Assembly: GCF_009738185.1 (NCBI RefSeq) | Contig: NZ_CP046509.1 | Coordinates: forward strand, 933,501 to 997,500 | DNA length: 64,000 bases | Source of the DNA: Erwinia sorbitola | GTDB taxonomy: Bacteria > Pseudomonadota > Gammaproteobacteria > Enterobacterales > Enterobacteriaceae | Direction of reading: 5' to 3' | In this document: positions 34,750-43,598 of the stretch, one piece after another | Position numbering within the stretch: position 1 is the stretch's first letter | Layout of the letters: each line of letters begins with the position of its first letter | The notes under the pieces: model-generated | Databases searched by the model: none | What the model saw: the letters and a program-made list of their open reading frames with translations, nothing else | What the model was told of the DNA's origin: nothing | Translations under genes and position numbers: made by a program

Positions 34750-35357
34750 ATCTGTTCATGCGTTTAGCGGCGATGCTGGTGGGTTGGGGCGGCGTCGGCG
34801 TAGTTTATACCCTCAGCGATCGCTGGCAGGGGCCGGGCACCGTAATGCAGCCGGGGGTGATTGACAGAATGATCTCCTTCAGCGCCGGGGGCATCTGGCT
34901 CTATCTCTCCTTCTTTCTGCTGATCCCGGCGGGCTATCTGTTTTGCCGCCCCGAGAAACTGCGCTGGTTAACCGCATCAATGCTGCTGACGGCGCTGGTG
35001 TGTGGCGCGGTATATCTGCTCTGGCCCACGACGCTGATTTATCCCCATAACAGCGGGCCGGGGCTGAGTTCTCAGCTGCTGGCGCAGCTTATTGCGGCCG
35101 ACTCCACGCAGAATTGTCTGCCCTCGCTGCATATGGCCCTGTCGCTGCTGGCGGTGTGGGCTCTCTATCAGCGCAAACAGCGCTGGCGCAGCGGGTTGCT
35201 GATACTGTGGGGGGCGCTGATCGCATTCTCGATTCTGCAACTGCGCCGCCATCTGTTTATTGACCTGGTGAGTGGCGCTCTGGTAGCGATACTTTGCGGC
35301 TGGATCTGCCAGCGGGCAGCACCAGCGTTCTGTTTTGCGCGGAGAGAGCGGCAATGA
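34746..35357 (+). CDS. PAP2-family membrane phosphatase-like protein
   Basis: A 203-residue membrane protein with about five or six hydrophobic segments. The PAP2 motif 2 is CLPSLHMALSL (His129) and motif 3 is LRRHLFIDLVSG (His169, Asp173). The usual first motif K-x6-R-P is not clear; CRPEKLRW near the second helix is the only candidate. This places it with the inositol-phosphorylceramide-synthase-like branch as much as with lipid phosphatases. It could dephosphorylate a lipid or transfer a head group. GTG start in a GTGA overlap with the adenylating enzyme gene. Confidence 0.8.
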   Translation: MNLFMRLAAMLVGWGGVGVVYTLSDRWQGPGTVMQPGVIDRMISFSAGGIWLYLSFFLLIPAGYLFCRPEKLRWLTASMLLTALVCGAVYLLWPTTLIYPHNSGPGLSSQLLAQLIAADSTQNCLPSLHMALSLLAVWALYQRKQRWRSGLLILWGALIAFSILQLRRHLFIDLVSGALVAILCGWICQRAAPAFCFARRERQ

Positions 35358-36475
35358 GTGATTTAGTCCTGCCGATTGTGGCGATGGTGATGCTGGTGAT
35401 GGCAGAGGCGCTGGTGTTGAGCCGCCAGGATAAGCATCAGGTCAACTGGCATGATGTGGTGTTCAACCTCAACTCCGGCCATATCATGCTGTGGCTGTTT
35501 CGCGGTCTTGAGGTGACCTGCTACGGCTATGTGGCGCTGCATTTCAGCCAGCACTGGCTGGACGGGCTGCCCACGTGGGGATTGTGGCTGTTTGCCCTGC
35601 TGGCCTGGGATTTTGCTTTTTACTGGCTGCACCGGCTGCATCATCGTTTCAGCCTGCTGTGGGCAGTGCACGTGGTGCATCATCAGGGCGAACATTTTAA
35701 CCTGTCGCTGGGCGTGCGTAACTCCTGGTACTCTTCGCTGACATCGATCCCTTTTTTCCTGCTGCTGGCGCTGGCGGGGGTGCCGCTCTCGGTATTTATC
35801 ACCGTGTCGATCTTCCACTACAGCGTGCAGCTGTTTAATCACAACGCCCTGACGCCGAAGCTTGGCTGGCTGGAGTATATTCTGGTGACGCCAAATCATC
35901 ACCGGGTTCACCACGTCTGCGATCGCGCCTATTCGGATAAGAACTTTGGCGGCAGCTTTATTTTTTGGGACAAGCTGTTTGGTACTTTTGCCCGTCTGCC
36001 GGAAACGGAGTATCGCTTTGGCACCGGCGGAGAGCGTTCATCGCGCAACCCGTTCTGGGCAAGCAACCGGCCATTTTTCCGCCTGCTAAAGCTGCCTTTC
36101 TTGCCGGCAAACAGTGCGGCAGCATTTCACTGCCGGGCCAGGGCGCTGACCAGCGGAATGCTGCTGCTGTTTGTGCTGGTGGCGAGCTATGTCTGGATTT
36201 ATGGTTACGGCTATCAGCATATCAGCCGGGAGCAGGTGGCGCTGTTTGTGCTGCTGGCTCTGGGGGCGGTGGCGCTGGGGGGGCTGTCGGAGGGGCGGCG
36301 CTGGAGCCTGCTGCTGTGGCTGACGGTAGGGCTGGCATCGCCGGTCTGGTTTATACTTTGCCGCAATGCCGTTGAACCCTGGCTGGTCGCAGCGCTGCTG
36401 GTGATGCTGCACAGCATGGCTCTGGCCGCAGGATGGGGGCGGCAGACGCTGAAACCCGGAGGAGAACATGTCTGA
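35354..36475 (+). CDS. Sterol-desaturase-family di-iron oxygenase (fatty acid hydroxylase superfamily)
   Basis: A 373-residue membrane protein of the fatty acid hydroxylase superfamily. The di-iron histidines are His93/96/97 (WLHRLHH), His106/109/110 (VHVVHHQGEHFN) and His182/183/186/187 (PNHHRVHHVCD). About eight hydrophobic segments are present; the last third, beyond the catalytic part, is an extra block of four helices that many relatives lack. Members hydroxylate or desaturate alkyl chains, sterols, sphingoid bases or plasmalogen precursors. The start at 35354 makes an ATGA overlap; the longer frame from 35294 is inside the PAP2 gene. Confidence 0.87.
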   Translation: MSDLVLPIVAMVMLVMAEALVLSRQDKHQVNWHDVVFNLNSGHIMLWLFRGLEVTCYGYVALHFSQHWLDGLPTWGLWLFALLAWDFAFYWLHRLHHRFSLLWAVHVVHHQGEHFNLSLGVRNSWYSSLTSIPFFLLLALAGVPLSVFITVSIFHYSVQLFNHNALTPKLGWLEYILVTPNHHRVHHVCDRAYSDKNFGGSFIFWDKLFGTFARLPETEYRFGTGGERSSRNPFWASNRPFFRLLKLPFLPANSAAAFHCRARALTSGMLLLFVLVASYVWIYGYGYQHISREQVALFVLLALGAVALGGLSEGRRWSLLLWLTVGLASPVWFILCRNAVEPWLVAALLVMLHSMALAAGWGRQTLKPGGEHV

Positions 36476-37568
36476 GACATTGCCGCCACTGCGCTATCCT
36501 GCGGATGGTGAACAGGCGTTTCATCAGGCATTGCAGCGTGCAGCGCATCATTATCTCTCTGGTTCCCGGGAACATCGTTTTGCCGGAGGCCGTGAGTGGC
36601 TGAAGGCGGGCCTGCTGCTGGTGCTCTGCGTAACCTGTTATCTGCTGAGTCTGCTTCAGGTGAGCAGCGGCGGATTTGTTATCTGCTATCTGCTGTTCAT
36701 GCTGATGGCGATGCTGCTAAACATCAACGTTAATCACGATGCCAGCCACGGAGTGTTCAGCCGCTCTCCCCGAATTAATCGCATTATCAGCCGGGTGGTG
36801 ACGCTGCCGCTGGGGCTTGATCCCGATTACTGGCGGGTGCGGCATGTCCACTTTCACCATGTTTACGCCAATATCGAGCATTACGATCTTGATACCGAAG
36901 AGAACGGGTTCTTCCGGCAAACGCCGTTTCAGCGCTGGCGTCCCTGGATGCGCTGGCAGCATCTGTACTGGCCGTTGATTGCTGCGCTGTCACTGCCCTA
37001 TCTGGCCTGGGTATTTGACTGGGCCGACCGCTGCGGAAAAACACCGCTGGCGCAGCGCCAGGTGATGCCCGGGGTGCGCGGCTGGCTGCTGTTTTGTCTC
37101 TCCAAGACACTGCATCTGCTGCTGGTGCTGGCCATACCGCTGTGGGCGGCAGAACAACATGGCATTGCTATTTCCGTGGTGCTGGCGACCTGGCTCGGTA
37201 GCCAGATGGCAGCTTCGCTGCTGGTGGTGTTCCTGCTGCTGGGAACGCACTGGGCCGAGGCTGAGTTCTATCAGCCAGGGGCGGAAGGTGAGTTACCACA
37301 CGGATGGTATCGGCATAACTTTGCCACCGCCTGTGACTGGCAGCCGTCACCCGCCTGGCTGGGATATTTCACCGGAGGGCTTAATCTGCATCTGACGCAC
37401 CATCTTTTCCCCGGCTGGCATCACCGCCATTATCCGGCGCTGGCGGCGATACTCGCCCGGCTCGCCAGCGAACATGGTATGAATTACCGCTGTATCAGCT
37501 ATCGCGAACTGCTGCGCCGTCAGCAGGCGTTTCTGCGCCGTATGGGGCAGCCGCAGGAGGCGCTATGA
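36468..37568 (+). CDS. Membrane fatty acid desaturase, first copy
   Basis: A 366-residue acyl-lipid/acyl-CoA desaturase. The three histidine boxes are HDASH (residues 90-94), HVHFHH (126-131) and HLTHH (308-312, in NLHLTHHLFPGWHHRHYP), in the order of the front-end/omega desaturase superfamily, with two pairs of transmembrane helices between them. It overlaps the oxygenase gene by 8 bases and its downstream paralogue by 4. Substrate and double-bond position unknown; E. coli itself has no such enzyme, as it makes unsaturated fatty acids with FabA/FabB. Confidence 0.9.
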   Translation: MSETLPPLRYPADGEQAFHQALQRAAHHYLSGSREHRFAGGREWLKAGLLLVLCVTCYLLSLLQVSSGGFVICYLLFMLMAMLLNINVNHDASHGVFSRSPRINRIISRVVTLPLGLDPDYWRVRHVHFHHVYANIEHYDLDTEENGFFRQTPFQRWRPWMRWQHLYWPLIAALSLPYLAWVFDWADRCGKTPLAQRQVMPGVRGWLLFCLSKTLHLLLVLAIPLWAAEQHGIAISVVLATWLGSQMAASLLVVFLLLGTHWAEAEFYQPGAEGELPHGWYRHNFATACDWQPSPAWLGYFTGGLNLHLTHHLFPGWHHRHYPALAAILARLASEHGMNYRCISYRELLRRQQAFLRRMGQPQEAL

Positions 37569-38653
37569 ATCTCCCGCCGCTGCGTTTTGCCCGTGAAAAT
37601 CTGCAATTCCATCGTGAGCTGACGCGTGCCGCCCAGAGGGCGCTTGAGCATCATGGGGATCACCGGTTTGCTGACGGGGGGATGATCGCCAAAGCGCTGC
37701 TGCTGGGATTACTGACCGGTGTCTGCTGCTGGCTGGGCCTGCAACAGACTCACTGGCTGGCCTGGGCTGCCTGTCAGGCCGGGGTCAGTTTCTTTGCCAT
37801 GCTGCTGGCGATCAATATTGTGCATGATGCCTCACACCAGGCGTTTTTCCGTTCGCGCAGTGCCAATCGCTGGCTGAATGTGCTGGCCACCATTCCGCTG
37901 GGGCTGGATCCGGAGTGCTGGCGCGTGCGCCATGTGCTGATGCACCACTCAGGCAATAACGTTATCGGCTACGATCCGGATATGGAAGAGAACGGTATTC
38001 TGCGGCAGTCGCGTTTCCAGCGGCTGCGCCCGTTTATGCGTTTTCAGCGCTATTACTGGCCGCTGGTGGCCGCGCTGACTTTTCCCTATTACGTCTGGTT
38101 ATTTGACTGGCTGGATCGCGCCGGGCAGACGCGCGTCGGGGCCAAAATGCGCTTACAGGGATTCAGAGGCTGGGCGGCATTTCTGCTGACAAAACTGGGC
38201 CATTTTTTACTGGTGCTGGCGCTGCCTTTTTGGCTGTTGCCACCGTCATTGGGCATCGGCACTATTGTGCTGGTTTACCTCGCCTGTCAGATGCTGGCTT
38301 CGCTGGTTTTTGTCATGCTGATTATTGGTACGCACTGGGCAAAAGGGAACAGCTATCAGCCGACGGAGCAGGGTAAACTGCCGCACAGCCGCTACAGTCA
38401 TCTGTTTGCCACCACCTGTGACTGGCTGACGCGCCCGCGCTGGCTGGGGTACTGGCTGGGCGGCATGAACCTGCACTTGACGCATCATCTGTTTCCCCAC
38501 TGGAGCCACCGTCACTATCCGATGCTGGCAGAGATCATCGCAAAGACTGCGTCGCGCTATGGTTATGATTATCAGTGCCTGAGCCTCACCCGGCTGCTGA
38601 GTTCACAGCAGCACTTTTTGCAGCAGCTTGGGAAAGATAAAGCGGAAAACTGA
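37565..38653 (+). CDS. Membrane fatty acid desaturase, second copy
   Basis: A 362-residue paralogue of the preceding gene, joined to it by an ATGA overlap. Its boxes are HDASH (87-91), HVLMHH (123-128) and HLTHH (304-308, in NLHLTHHLFPHWSHRHYP). Shared blocks with copy one include PLGLDP, WRVRHV, EENG, GTHWA and ATACDW/ATTCDW, so the pair arose by duplication but has diverged greatly. The pair may act at two chain positions or on two chains of one product. Last gene of the cluster; 169 bases follow before surE. Confidence 0.9.
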   Translation: MNLPPLRFARENLQFHRELTRAAQRALEHHGDHRFADGGMIAKALLLGLLTGVCCWLGLQQTHWLAWAACQAGVSFFAMLLAINIVHDASHQAFFRSRSANRWLNVLATIPLGLDPECWRVRHVLMHHSGNNVIGYDPDMEENGILRQSRFQRLRPFMRFQRYYWPLVAALTFPYYVWLFDWLDRAGQTRVGAKMRLQGFRGWAAFLLTKLGHFLLVLALPFWLLPPSLGIGTIVLVYLACQMLASLVFVMLIIGTHWAKGNSYQPTEQGKLPHSRYSHLFATTCDWLTRPRWLGYWLGGMNLHLTHHLFPHWSHRHYPMLAEIIAKTASRYGYDYQCLSLTRLLSSQQHFLQQLGKDKAEN

Positions 38654-38822
38654 TGTACACAGGTGGCTGTTGCTGACCAGCATCCTTCGGGTTACCAGAC
38701 ATTTACACCTACCACTCCCCGGCGCATCGGGCTAAAATGCTTTCAGCCACGCCGAAGCCCCGCAGAATATCAGTGAGTTTCCGGGGTGAGGTGAACAAAA
38801 TTTATCAACAGGTTAGGTATCA

Positions 38823-39584
38823 ATGCGCATTTTGCTGAGTAACGATGACGGTATCCATGCGCCAGGCATTCAGACGTTGGCAAAAGCGCTGCGTGAGTTT
38901 GCTGAAGTTCAGGTTGTCGCCCCAGACCGTAATCGTAGCGGGGCCTCAAATTCGCTGACGCTGGAGACGCCGTTGCGTACCTTCAACTATCCCAATGGGG
39001 ATATTGCGGTACAGATGGGAACGCCAACGGACTGCGTCTATCTGGGGGTAAATACCCTGATGCGTCCGAAACCCGATATTGTGGTTTCTGGTATTAACGC
39101 TGGCCCCAATCTCGGTGATGATGTGATCTATTCAGGTACCGTGGCTGCGGCAATGGAAGGCCGGCATCTTGGGCTGCCCGCGCTGGCGGTCTCCCTTGAC
39201 GGCCACGTGCACTATGATACGGCGGCAGCGGTGACCTGCTCCATCCTGAAAGCACTGCTGCGTGAGCCGCTGCGTACCGGGCGTATTCTCAATATTAACG
39301 TGCCGGATCTCCCTCTCGACCAGATCAAAGGGATACGCGTGACCCGCTGCGGTAGCCGTCATCCCAGCGATCAGGCGATCCCTCAGCAGGATCCGCGTGG
39401 TAATACGATGTACTGGATTGGCCCGCCGGGCGAAAAGCTCGATGCCGGTCCGGACACCGATTTTGCTGCCGTTGATGAGGGCTATGTATCGGTGACCGCA
39501 CTGCATGTCGATCTTACCGCTCATGCCGCGCAGGAGGTCGTCTCTTCCTGGTTAGCCAACGTTGAGGTCAATCGCGAATGGTAA
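38823..39584 (+). CDS. surE: 5'/3'-nucleotidase SurE
   Basis: SurE dephosphorylates nucleoside 5'- and 3'-monophosphates and short polyphosphates, and helps stationary-phase survival. The 253 residues equal E. coli SurE. Metal ligands are in LSNDDG (Asp8, Asp9), the serine in NRSGASNSLT and the asparagine in VSGINAGPNLGDD. pcm begins 7 bases before its stop. In E. coli surE follows truD directly; here the lipid cluster intervenes, so surE must have its own promoter in the 169-base gap or depend on readthrough. Confidence 0.97.
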   Translation: MRILLSNDDGIHAPGIQTLAKALREFAEVQVVAPDRNRSGASNSLTLETPLRTFNYPNGDIAVQMGTPTDCVYLGVNTLMRPKPDIVVSGINAGPNLGDDVIYSGTVAAAMEGRHLGLPALAVSLDGHVHYDTAAAVTCSILKALLREPLRTGRILNINVPDLPLDQIKGIRVTRCGSRHPSDQAIPQQDPRGNTMYWIGPPGEKLDAGPDTDFAAVDEGYVSVTALHVDLTAHAAQEVVSSWLANVEVNREW

Positions 39585-40204
39585 GTGGGCGAATAGAGAC
39601 ACTGTTGACGCAGTTGCGACAGCTGGGAATCGAAGACGAACGGCTGCTGAAAGCTATTGAGGATGTGCCGCGCGAACGCTTTGTGGATGAAGCGTTTGAG
39701 CATAAAGCGTGGGAAAATACCGCGTTGCCTATCGGTTCGGGGCAGACGATTTCCCAGCCATATATGGTCGCAAAAATGACCTCGCTGCTGGCATTAACAC
39801 CGGCATCCCGCGTGCTGGAAATCGGCACCGGTTCGGGCTATCAAACAGCAATTCTGGCCCATCTGGTAGAGCATGTTTGCTCAGTCGAGCGAATTAAAGG
39901 GTTGCAGTGGCAGGCTAAACGCCGCCTGAAGCAGCTCGATCTGCATAATGTTTCTACCCGTCATGGTGATGGCTGGCTTGGCTGGCCATCGCGCGGGCCG
40001 TTTGATGCAATTATTGTGACTGCGGCTCCGCCGGAAATTCCTGAAGCATTAATGTCCCAGCTCGATGAGGGCGGTATTATGGTGCTGCCGGTAGGTGAAG
40101 AGCAGCAGGTTTTGCAGCGGGTGCGCCGTAAAGGCGATGAATTCATCATCGATACCGTCGAAGCCGTACGTTTTGTGCCGCTGGTGAAGGGTGACCTTGC
40201 CTGA
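39578..40204 (+). CDS. pcm: Protein-L-isoaspartate O-methyltransferase
   Basis: Pcm methylates isoaspartyl residues of aged proteins so that they can revert to aspartate. The 208 residues equal E. coli Pcm. The SAM-binding motif is VLEIGTGSGYQTAIL, preceded by the substrate-site stretch PIGSGQTISQPYMVA. Overlaps surE by 7 bases. nlpD and rpoS follow, as in E. coli. Confidence 0.97.
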   Translation: MVSGRIETLLTQLRQLGIEDERLLKAIEDVPRERFVDEAFEHKAWENTALPIGSGQTISQPYMVAKMTSLLALTPASRVLEIGTGSGYQTAILAHLVEHVCSVERIKGLQWQAKRRLKQLDLHNVSTRHGDGWLGWPSRGPFDAIIVTAAPPEIPEALMSQLDEGGIMVLPVGEEQQVLQRVRRKGDEFIIDTVEAVRFVPLVKGDLA

Positions 40205-40369
40205 TCTCGGCATAACCAGGATATTTCTATACAACTGTTTCATGGCACGCAGTGACTGATATTGCTAGTATCTGACTAAATTTGCACATGCGGGCTTTGC
40301 TGCCGTCAGCCGTGTTGCTGTAATGAAGTATATTTTTTTCGTAAAAGTATTGCCGTCATGGGGGATTTA

Positions 40370-41482
40370 ATGAGCACGGGAAGCCCAGTATTTAAGTTAC
40401 GCCGTATTGCGGCCGTTTCATTGGTAGGATTTTGGCTGGCAGGTTGTAGCAGCAGCGATAACGCACAGGCCCCCATCAGCTCCGTTGGCGGAAATGACTC
40501 CGGCATGATGAGCAGTAACTCCGGTAACTCTGGCATGACCAGCAGTGCCTCCGGCGGCAATGGCGGGTTTATTCGTCCTGCGCGTCCGCCTGCTTCAGGT
40601 GGCGGGATGGTTTCTTCCGGCTCGGCCAGTCAGAATCAGAATGTGGTCATGGAAAATGGACGCATTGTGTACAACCGCAGTTATGGGAATATTCCGAAAG
40701 GTAGCTATGGTGGCGACACTTACACGGTAAAACGGGGTGATACGCTATTCTATATTGCCTGGATTACCGGCAATGATTTCCGTGATTTGGCTCAGCGAAA
40801 TAACGTCTCCGCGCCTTATGCGCTCAATGTTGGCCAGCAATTACAGGTAGCTAACGGTTCAGGTACGCCTATCACCGGCGGCAATGCGGTGACGGCGGCA
40901 GACGCTAATGCAGGCGGCATGACCACTGCATCTACAGGGTCACAAATGAAAGCGGGAACGGTTGCACACCAACCGGTAATTACGTATTCTGAGGATTCAG
41001 GTACAACAAGTGAAGGCAAAATGCTGCCTTCGTCCGGTAAAACTGCTGCAACGACAACAGTTCCGGTTACCGCCCCGACCGTCAGTAGCACAACCGACAG
41101 CACAACCCCAGTGGGTAGCTGGCGTTGGCCGACAGACGGTAAGATCATCGATAACTTCTCTGCTTCCGAAGGTGGCAATAAAGGTATCGATATCGCGGGA
41201 TCGCGTGGTCAACCCGTCATTTCCACCGCTTCTGGCCGTGTGGTTTATGCCGGTAACGCTCTGCGCGGTTACGGTAATTTGATTATCATCAAACATAATG
41301 ATGACTACCTGAGTGCTTATGCCCATAACGACTCCATGCTGGTCCGTGAACAACAAGAAGTGAAAGCGGGTCAGAAGATCGCCACTATGGGTAGTACCGG
41401 CACGAGCTCGGTTAGATTGCACTTTGAAATTCGTTACAAGGGGAAATCCGTAAATCCGTTGCGTTATTTACCGCAACGTTAA
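40370..41482 (+). CDS. nlpD: Murein hydrolase activator NlpD (lipoprotein)
   Basis: NlpD is an outer-membrane lipoprotein that activates the amidase AmiC for daughter-cell separation. The 370 residues (E. coli 379) have a lipobox LAGC, a serine/glycine/asparagine-rich linker, a LysM domain (YTVKRGDTLFYIAWITGNDFR) near residues 120-165, and a C-terminal LytM domain whose zinc ligands are lost, as in E. coli (GIDIAG instead of a catalytic HxxxD). The start at 40370 (MSTGSPVF) has GGGGGAT upstream; an ATG at 40358 is an alternative. In E. coli the main rpoS promoter lies inside this gene, and the same is likely here. Confidence 0.95.
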   Translation: MSTGSPVFKLRRIAAVSLVGFWLAGCSSSDNAQAPISSVGGNDSGMMSSNSGNSGMTSSASGGNGGFIRPARPPASGGGMVSSGSASQNQNVVMENGRIVYNRSYGNIPKGSYGGDTYTVKRGDTLFYIAWITGNDFRDLAQRNNVSAPYALNVGQQLQVANGSGTPITGGNAVTAADANAGGMTTASTGSQMKAGTVAHQPVITYSEDSGTTSEGKMLPSSGKTAATTTVPVTAPTVSSTTDSTTPVGSWRWPTDGKIIDNFSASEGGNKGIDIAGSRGQPVISTASGRVVYAGNALRGYGNLIIIKHNDDYLSAYAHNDSMLVREQQEVKAGQKIATMGSTGTSSVRLHFEIRYKGKSVNPLRYLPQR

Positions 41483-41532
41483 TCCGGCAGAACCCTGGTG
41501 TTCTGCCCTGAGATCACGGGTAGGAGCCGCTT

Positions 41533-42525
41533 ATGAGCCAGAATACGCTGAAAGTTAACGAGTTAAATGAAGACGCGGAATTCGACGAAAACGGAGCTGA
41601 GGTTTTTGACGAGAAGGCCCTTGTTGGAAATGAACCTGGTGATAACGACTTAGCAGAAGAAGAGCTGTTATCCCAGGGCGCAACACAGCGCGTGCTGGAT
41701 GCGACGCAGCTCTACTTAGGAGAGATTGGTTACTCTCCGCTGCTTACGGCAGAGGAAGAAGTATTCTTCGCTCGTCGTGCACTGCGTGGTGACGTTCCAT
41801 CTCGTCGCCGCATGATCGAAAGTAACCTGCGTCTGGTGGTTAAGATTGCCCGTCGTTACAGCAATCGTGGTCTGGCACTGCTGGATCTGATTGAAGAAGG
41901 TAACCTCGGTCTGATCCGCGCCGTAGAGAAGTTTGACCCGGAAAGAGGGTTCCGCTTCTCAACGTACGCCACCTGGTGGATTCGTCAGACGATTGAACGG
42001 GCTATCATGAACCAAACCCGTACCATCCGCCTGCCGATTCATATCGTGAAAGAGCTGAACGTTTATCTGCGAACTGCGCGTGAACTTTCCCATAAGCTCG
42101 ACCATGAGCCAAGTGCGGAAGAGATTGCACAACAGCTGGATAAACCAGTTGATGATGTCAGCCGGATGCTGCGTCTCAACGAACGCATTACTTCAGTTGA
42201 TACGCCTCTGGGCGGGGATTCTGAAAAAGCGCTGCTGGACATCCTGGCCGATGAAAAAGATAACGGCCCGGAAGATACCACGCAGGACGATGATATGAAG
42301 CAAAGCATCGTAAAATGGTTGTTCGAACTGAACGCCAAGCAGCGCGAAGTATTGGCACGTCGTTTCGGCCTGTTGGGTTACGAAGCGGCCACGCTGGAAG
42401 ATGTAGGCCGTGAAATTGGTCTGACCCGCGAGCGTGTACGCCAGATTCAGGTTGAAGGCTTGCGCCGCCTGCGTGAGATTTTGCAGGCTCAGGGATTGAG
42501 TATTGAAGCGCTGTTTCGCGAATAA
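41533..42525 (+). CDS. rpoS: RNA polymerase sigma factor RpoS
   Basis: RpoS is the general stress and stationary-phase sigma factor. The 330 residues equal E. coli RpoS and are almost identical to it. Region 1.2 is RVLDATQLYLGEIGYSPLL, region 2 contains the -10 recognition helix FRFSTYATWWIRQTIERA, region 3 IHIVKELNVYLRTARELSH, and region 4.2 the helix-turn-helix TLEDVGREIGLTRERVRQIQ. The reading frame is intact, so this is not one of the truncated rpoS alleles common in laboratory strains. Gap from nlpD is 50 bases. Confidence 0.98.
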   Translation: MSQNTLKVNELNEDAEFDENGAEVFDEKALVGNEPGDNDLAEEELLSQGATQRVLDATQLYLGEIGYSPLLTAEEEVFFARRALRGDVPSRRRMIESNLRLVVKIARRYSNRGLALLDLIEEGNLGLIRAVEKFDPERGFRFSTYATWWIRQTIERAIMNQTRTIRLPIHIVKELNVYLRTARELSHKLDHEPSAEEIAQQLDKPVDDVSRMLRLNERITSVDTPLGGDSEKALLDILADEKDNGPEDTTQDDDMKQSIVKWLFELNAKQREVLARRFGLLGYEAATLEDVGREIGLTRERVRQIQVEGLRRLREILQAQGLSIEALFRE

Positions 42526-42586
42526 TTAACGCGAATCCTGTTGTACAGGTAGCGTGCAACAATCTGATTAAACAGTAATGCCATAG

Positions 42587-42614
42587 ACGGTGACTTCGGT
42601 CACCGTTTTTTTTT
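42587..42614 (+). terminator. Rho-independent terminator after rpoS
   Basis: ACGGTGAC, loop TTCG, GTCACCGT (42587-42606) then a run of nine T. The stable UUCG tetraloop and T-run make this a strong terminator; the convergent narL gene ends 13 bases later. Confidence 0.93.
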
Positions 42615-42626
42615 GCCTTAAATACC

Positions 42627-43298
42627 TTAAACTTCACCGTATTGCAGTGCCCAGACAGCGGCTTCTACGCGTGATTTTATATTCAGCTTCTTCAGCAGAT
42701 GTTTGACATGAACCTTCACGGTGCTCTCACTTATTCCCAGGCGGCGGGCAATCAGCTTATTACTTAAGCCCTGGGCTATCAGACGCAGAACATCGCGCTC
42801 ACGCGTGGTGAACTCCGGTTTCAGCGCCTGAACCTGCGGGCGCTGCTGGCGCAAACTGGCCGCCAGCAGTGAGGGGAGGGTGTTGCTAAGTACCAGTTCC
42901 CCGGCAGCTGCCCGATGCAGGCACTCCAGCAGGCTCTCTGGCTCCATATCTTTCAGCAGATAGCCATCTGCCCCGCGTTTCAATGCATTAATCACATCAT
43001 CTTCGTAGTCTGAAACGCTGAATACCACGATATGCCCGCAGGCATCGATTGCCCGCAGCTGCTCCAGCGTTTCCAGCCCGTTCATACCGGGCATATTGAG
43101 GTCGAGCAAGATTAAATCTACCTCAAGCTGCTCTGCCAGTACCACACCGTCGGCCCCGTTGCTGGCTTCCCCCACAACCTGGAGACGCGAATCGAGACTG
43201 ATAAGCTGTTTGAGTCCGCTACGGATCATCGGGTGGTCATCGATCAGTAATACACTGGCGGGCTTGGTGGAGAGCACCTGCGTAAGCTGTGTTGTCAT
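42627..43298 (-). CDS. narL: Nitrate/nitrite response regulator NarL
   Basis: NarL is a response regulator that, when phosphorylated by NarX or NarQ, activates nitrate reductase genes and represses other anaerobic pathways. The 223 residues (E. coli 216) have a receiver domain with the DD pair (LLIDDHPMIRSG) and phosphoacceptor Asp66 (LILLDLNMPGMNGLETL), then a LuxR-type helix-turn-helix TTRERDVLRLIAQGLSNKLIARRL. Similarity to E. coli NarL runs the whole length (ADGYLLKDMEPESLL, STVKVHVKHLLKK). The sensor gene narX, normally directly upstream in the same operon, is not in the window. NarP is the alternative identity. Confidence 0.88.
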   Translation of the reverse strand: MTTQLTQVLSTKPASVLLIDDHPMIRSGLKQLISLDSRLQVVGEASNGADGVVLAEQLEVDLILLDLNMPGMNGLETLEQLRAIDACGHIVVFSVSDYEDDVINALKRGADGYLLKDMEPESLLECLHRAAAGELVLSNTLPSLLAASLRQQRPQVQALKPEFTTRERDVLRLIAQGLSNKLIARRLGISESTVKVHVKHLLKKLNIKSRVEAAVWALQYGEV

Positions 43299-43598
43299 CC
43301 TGTCTTCCTGCTAGTGGCTTCGACGAGTTTTATCATCAGGTTAAGTATGTTTTTTTGCTATGCCCTGGATCAAGGCCGATAGAAAAGGTCAAAGAATCAA
43401 TACCGGCAACCTGTGAGCACTTTTATTGATATAAGTTGAGCCAGTATAATAAGTTATAAATAATAATGATTAATAATGCGGTTAAGGTGGTTAATAAGGA
43501 TAAAAAGATAAGCGATAGTATTTAAGTATTAACCTAACTCTAACGGGGTGTGTAAGTAATTAATAGCATACAGTGATATTTTAAGTGGTGATATATTA

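Noticed and set aside
35294..35353. Upstream extension of the sterol-desaturase-family gene
   Set aside because: The open frame starts inside the PAP2 gene; the ATG at 35354 fits the ATGA overlap pattern of the cluster and the family N-terminus.
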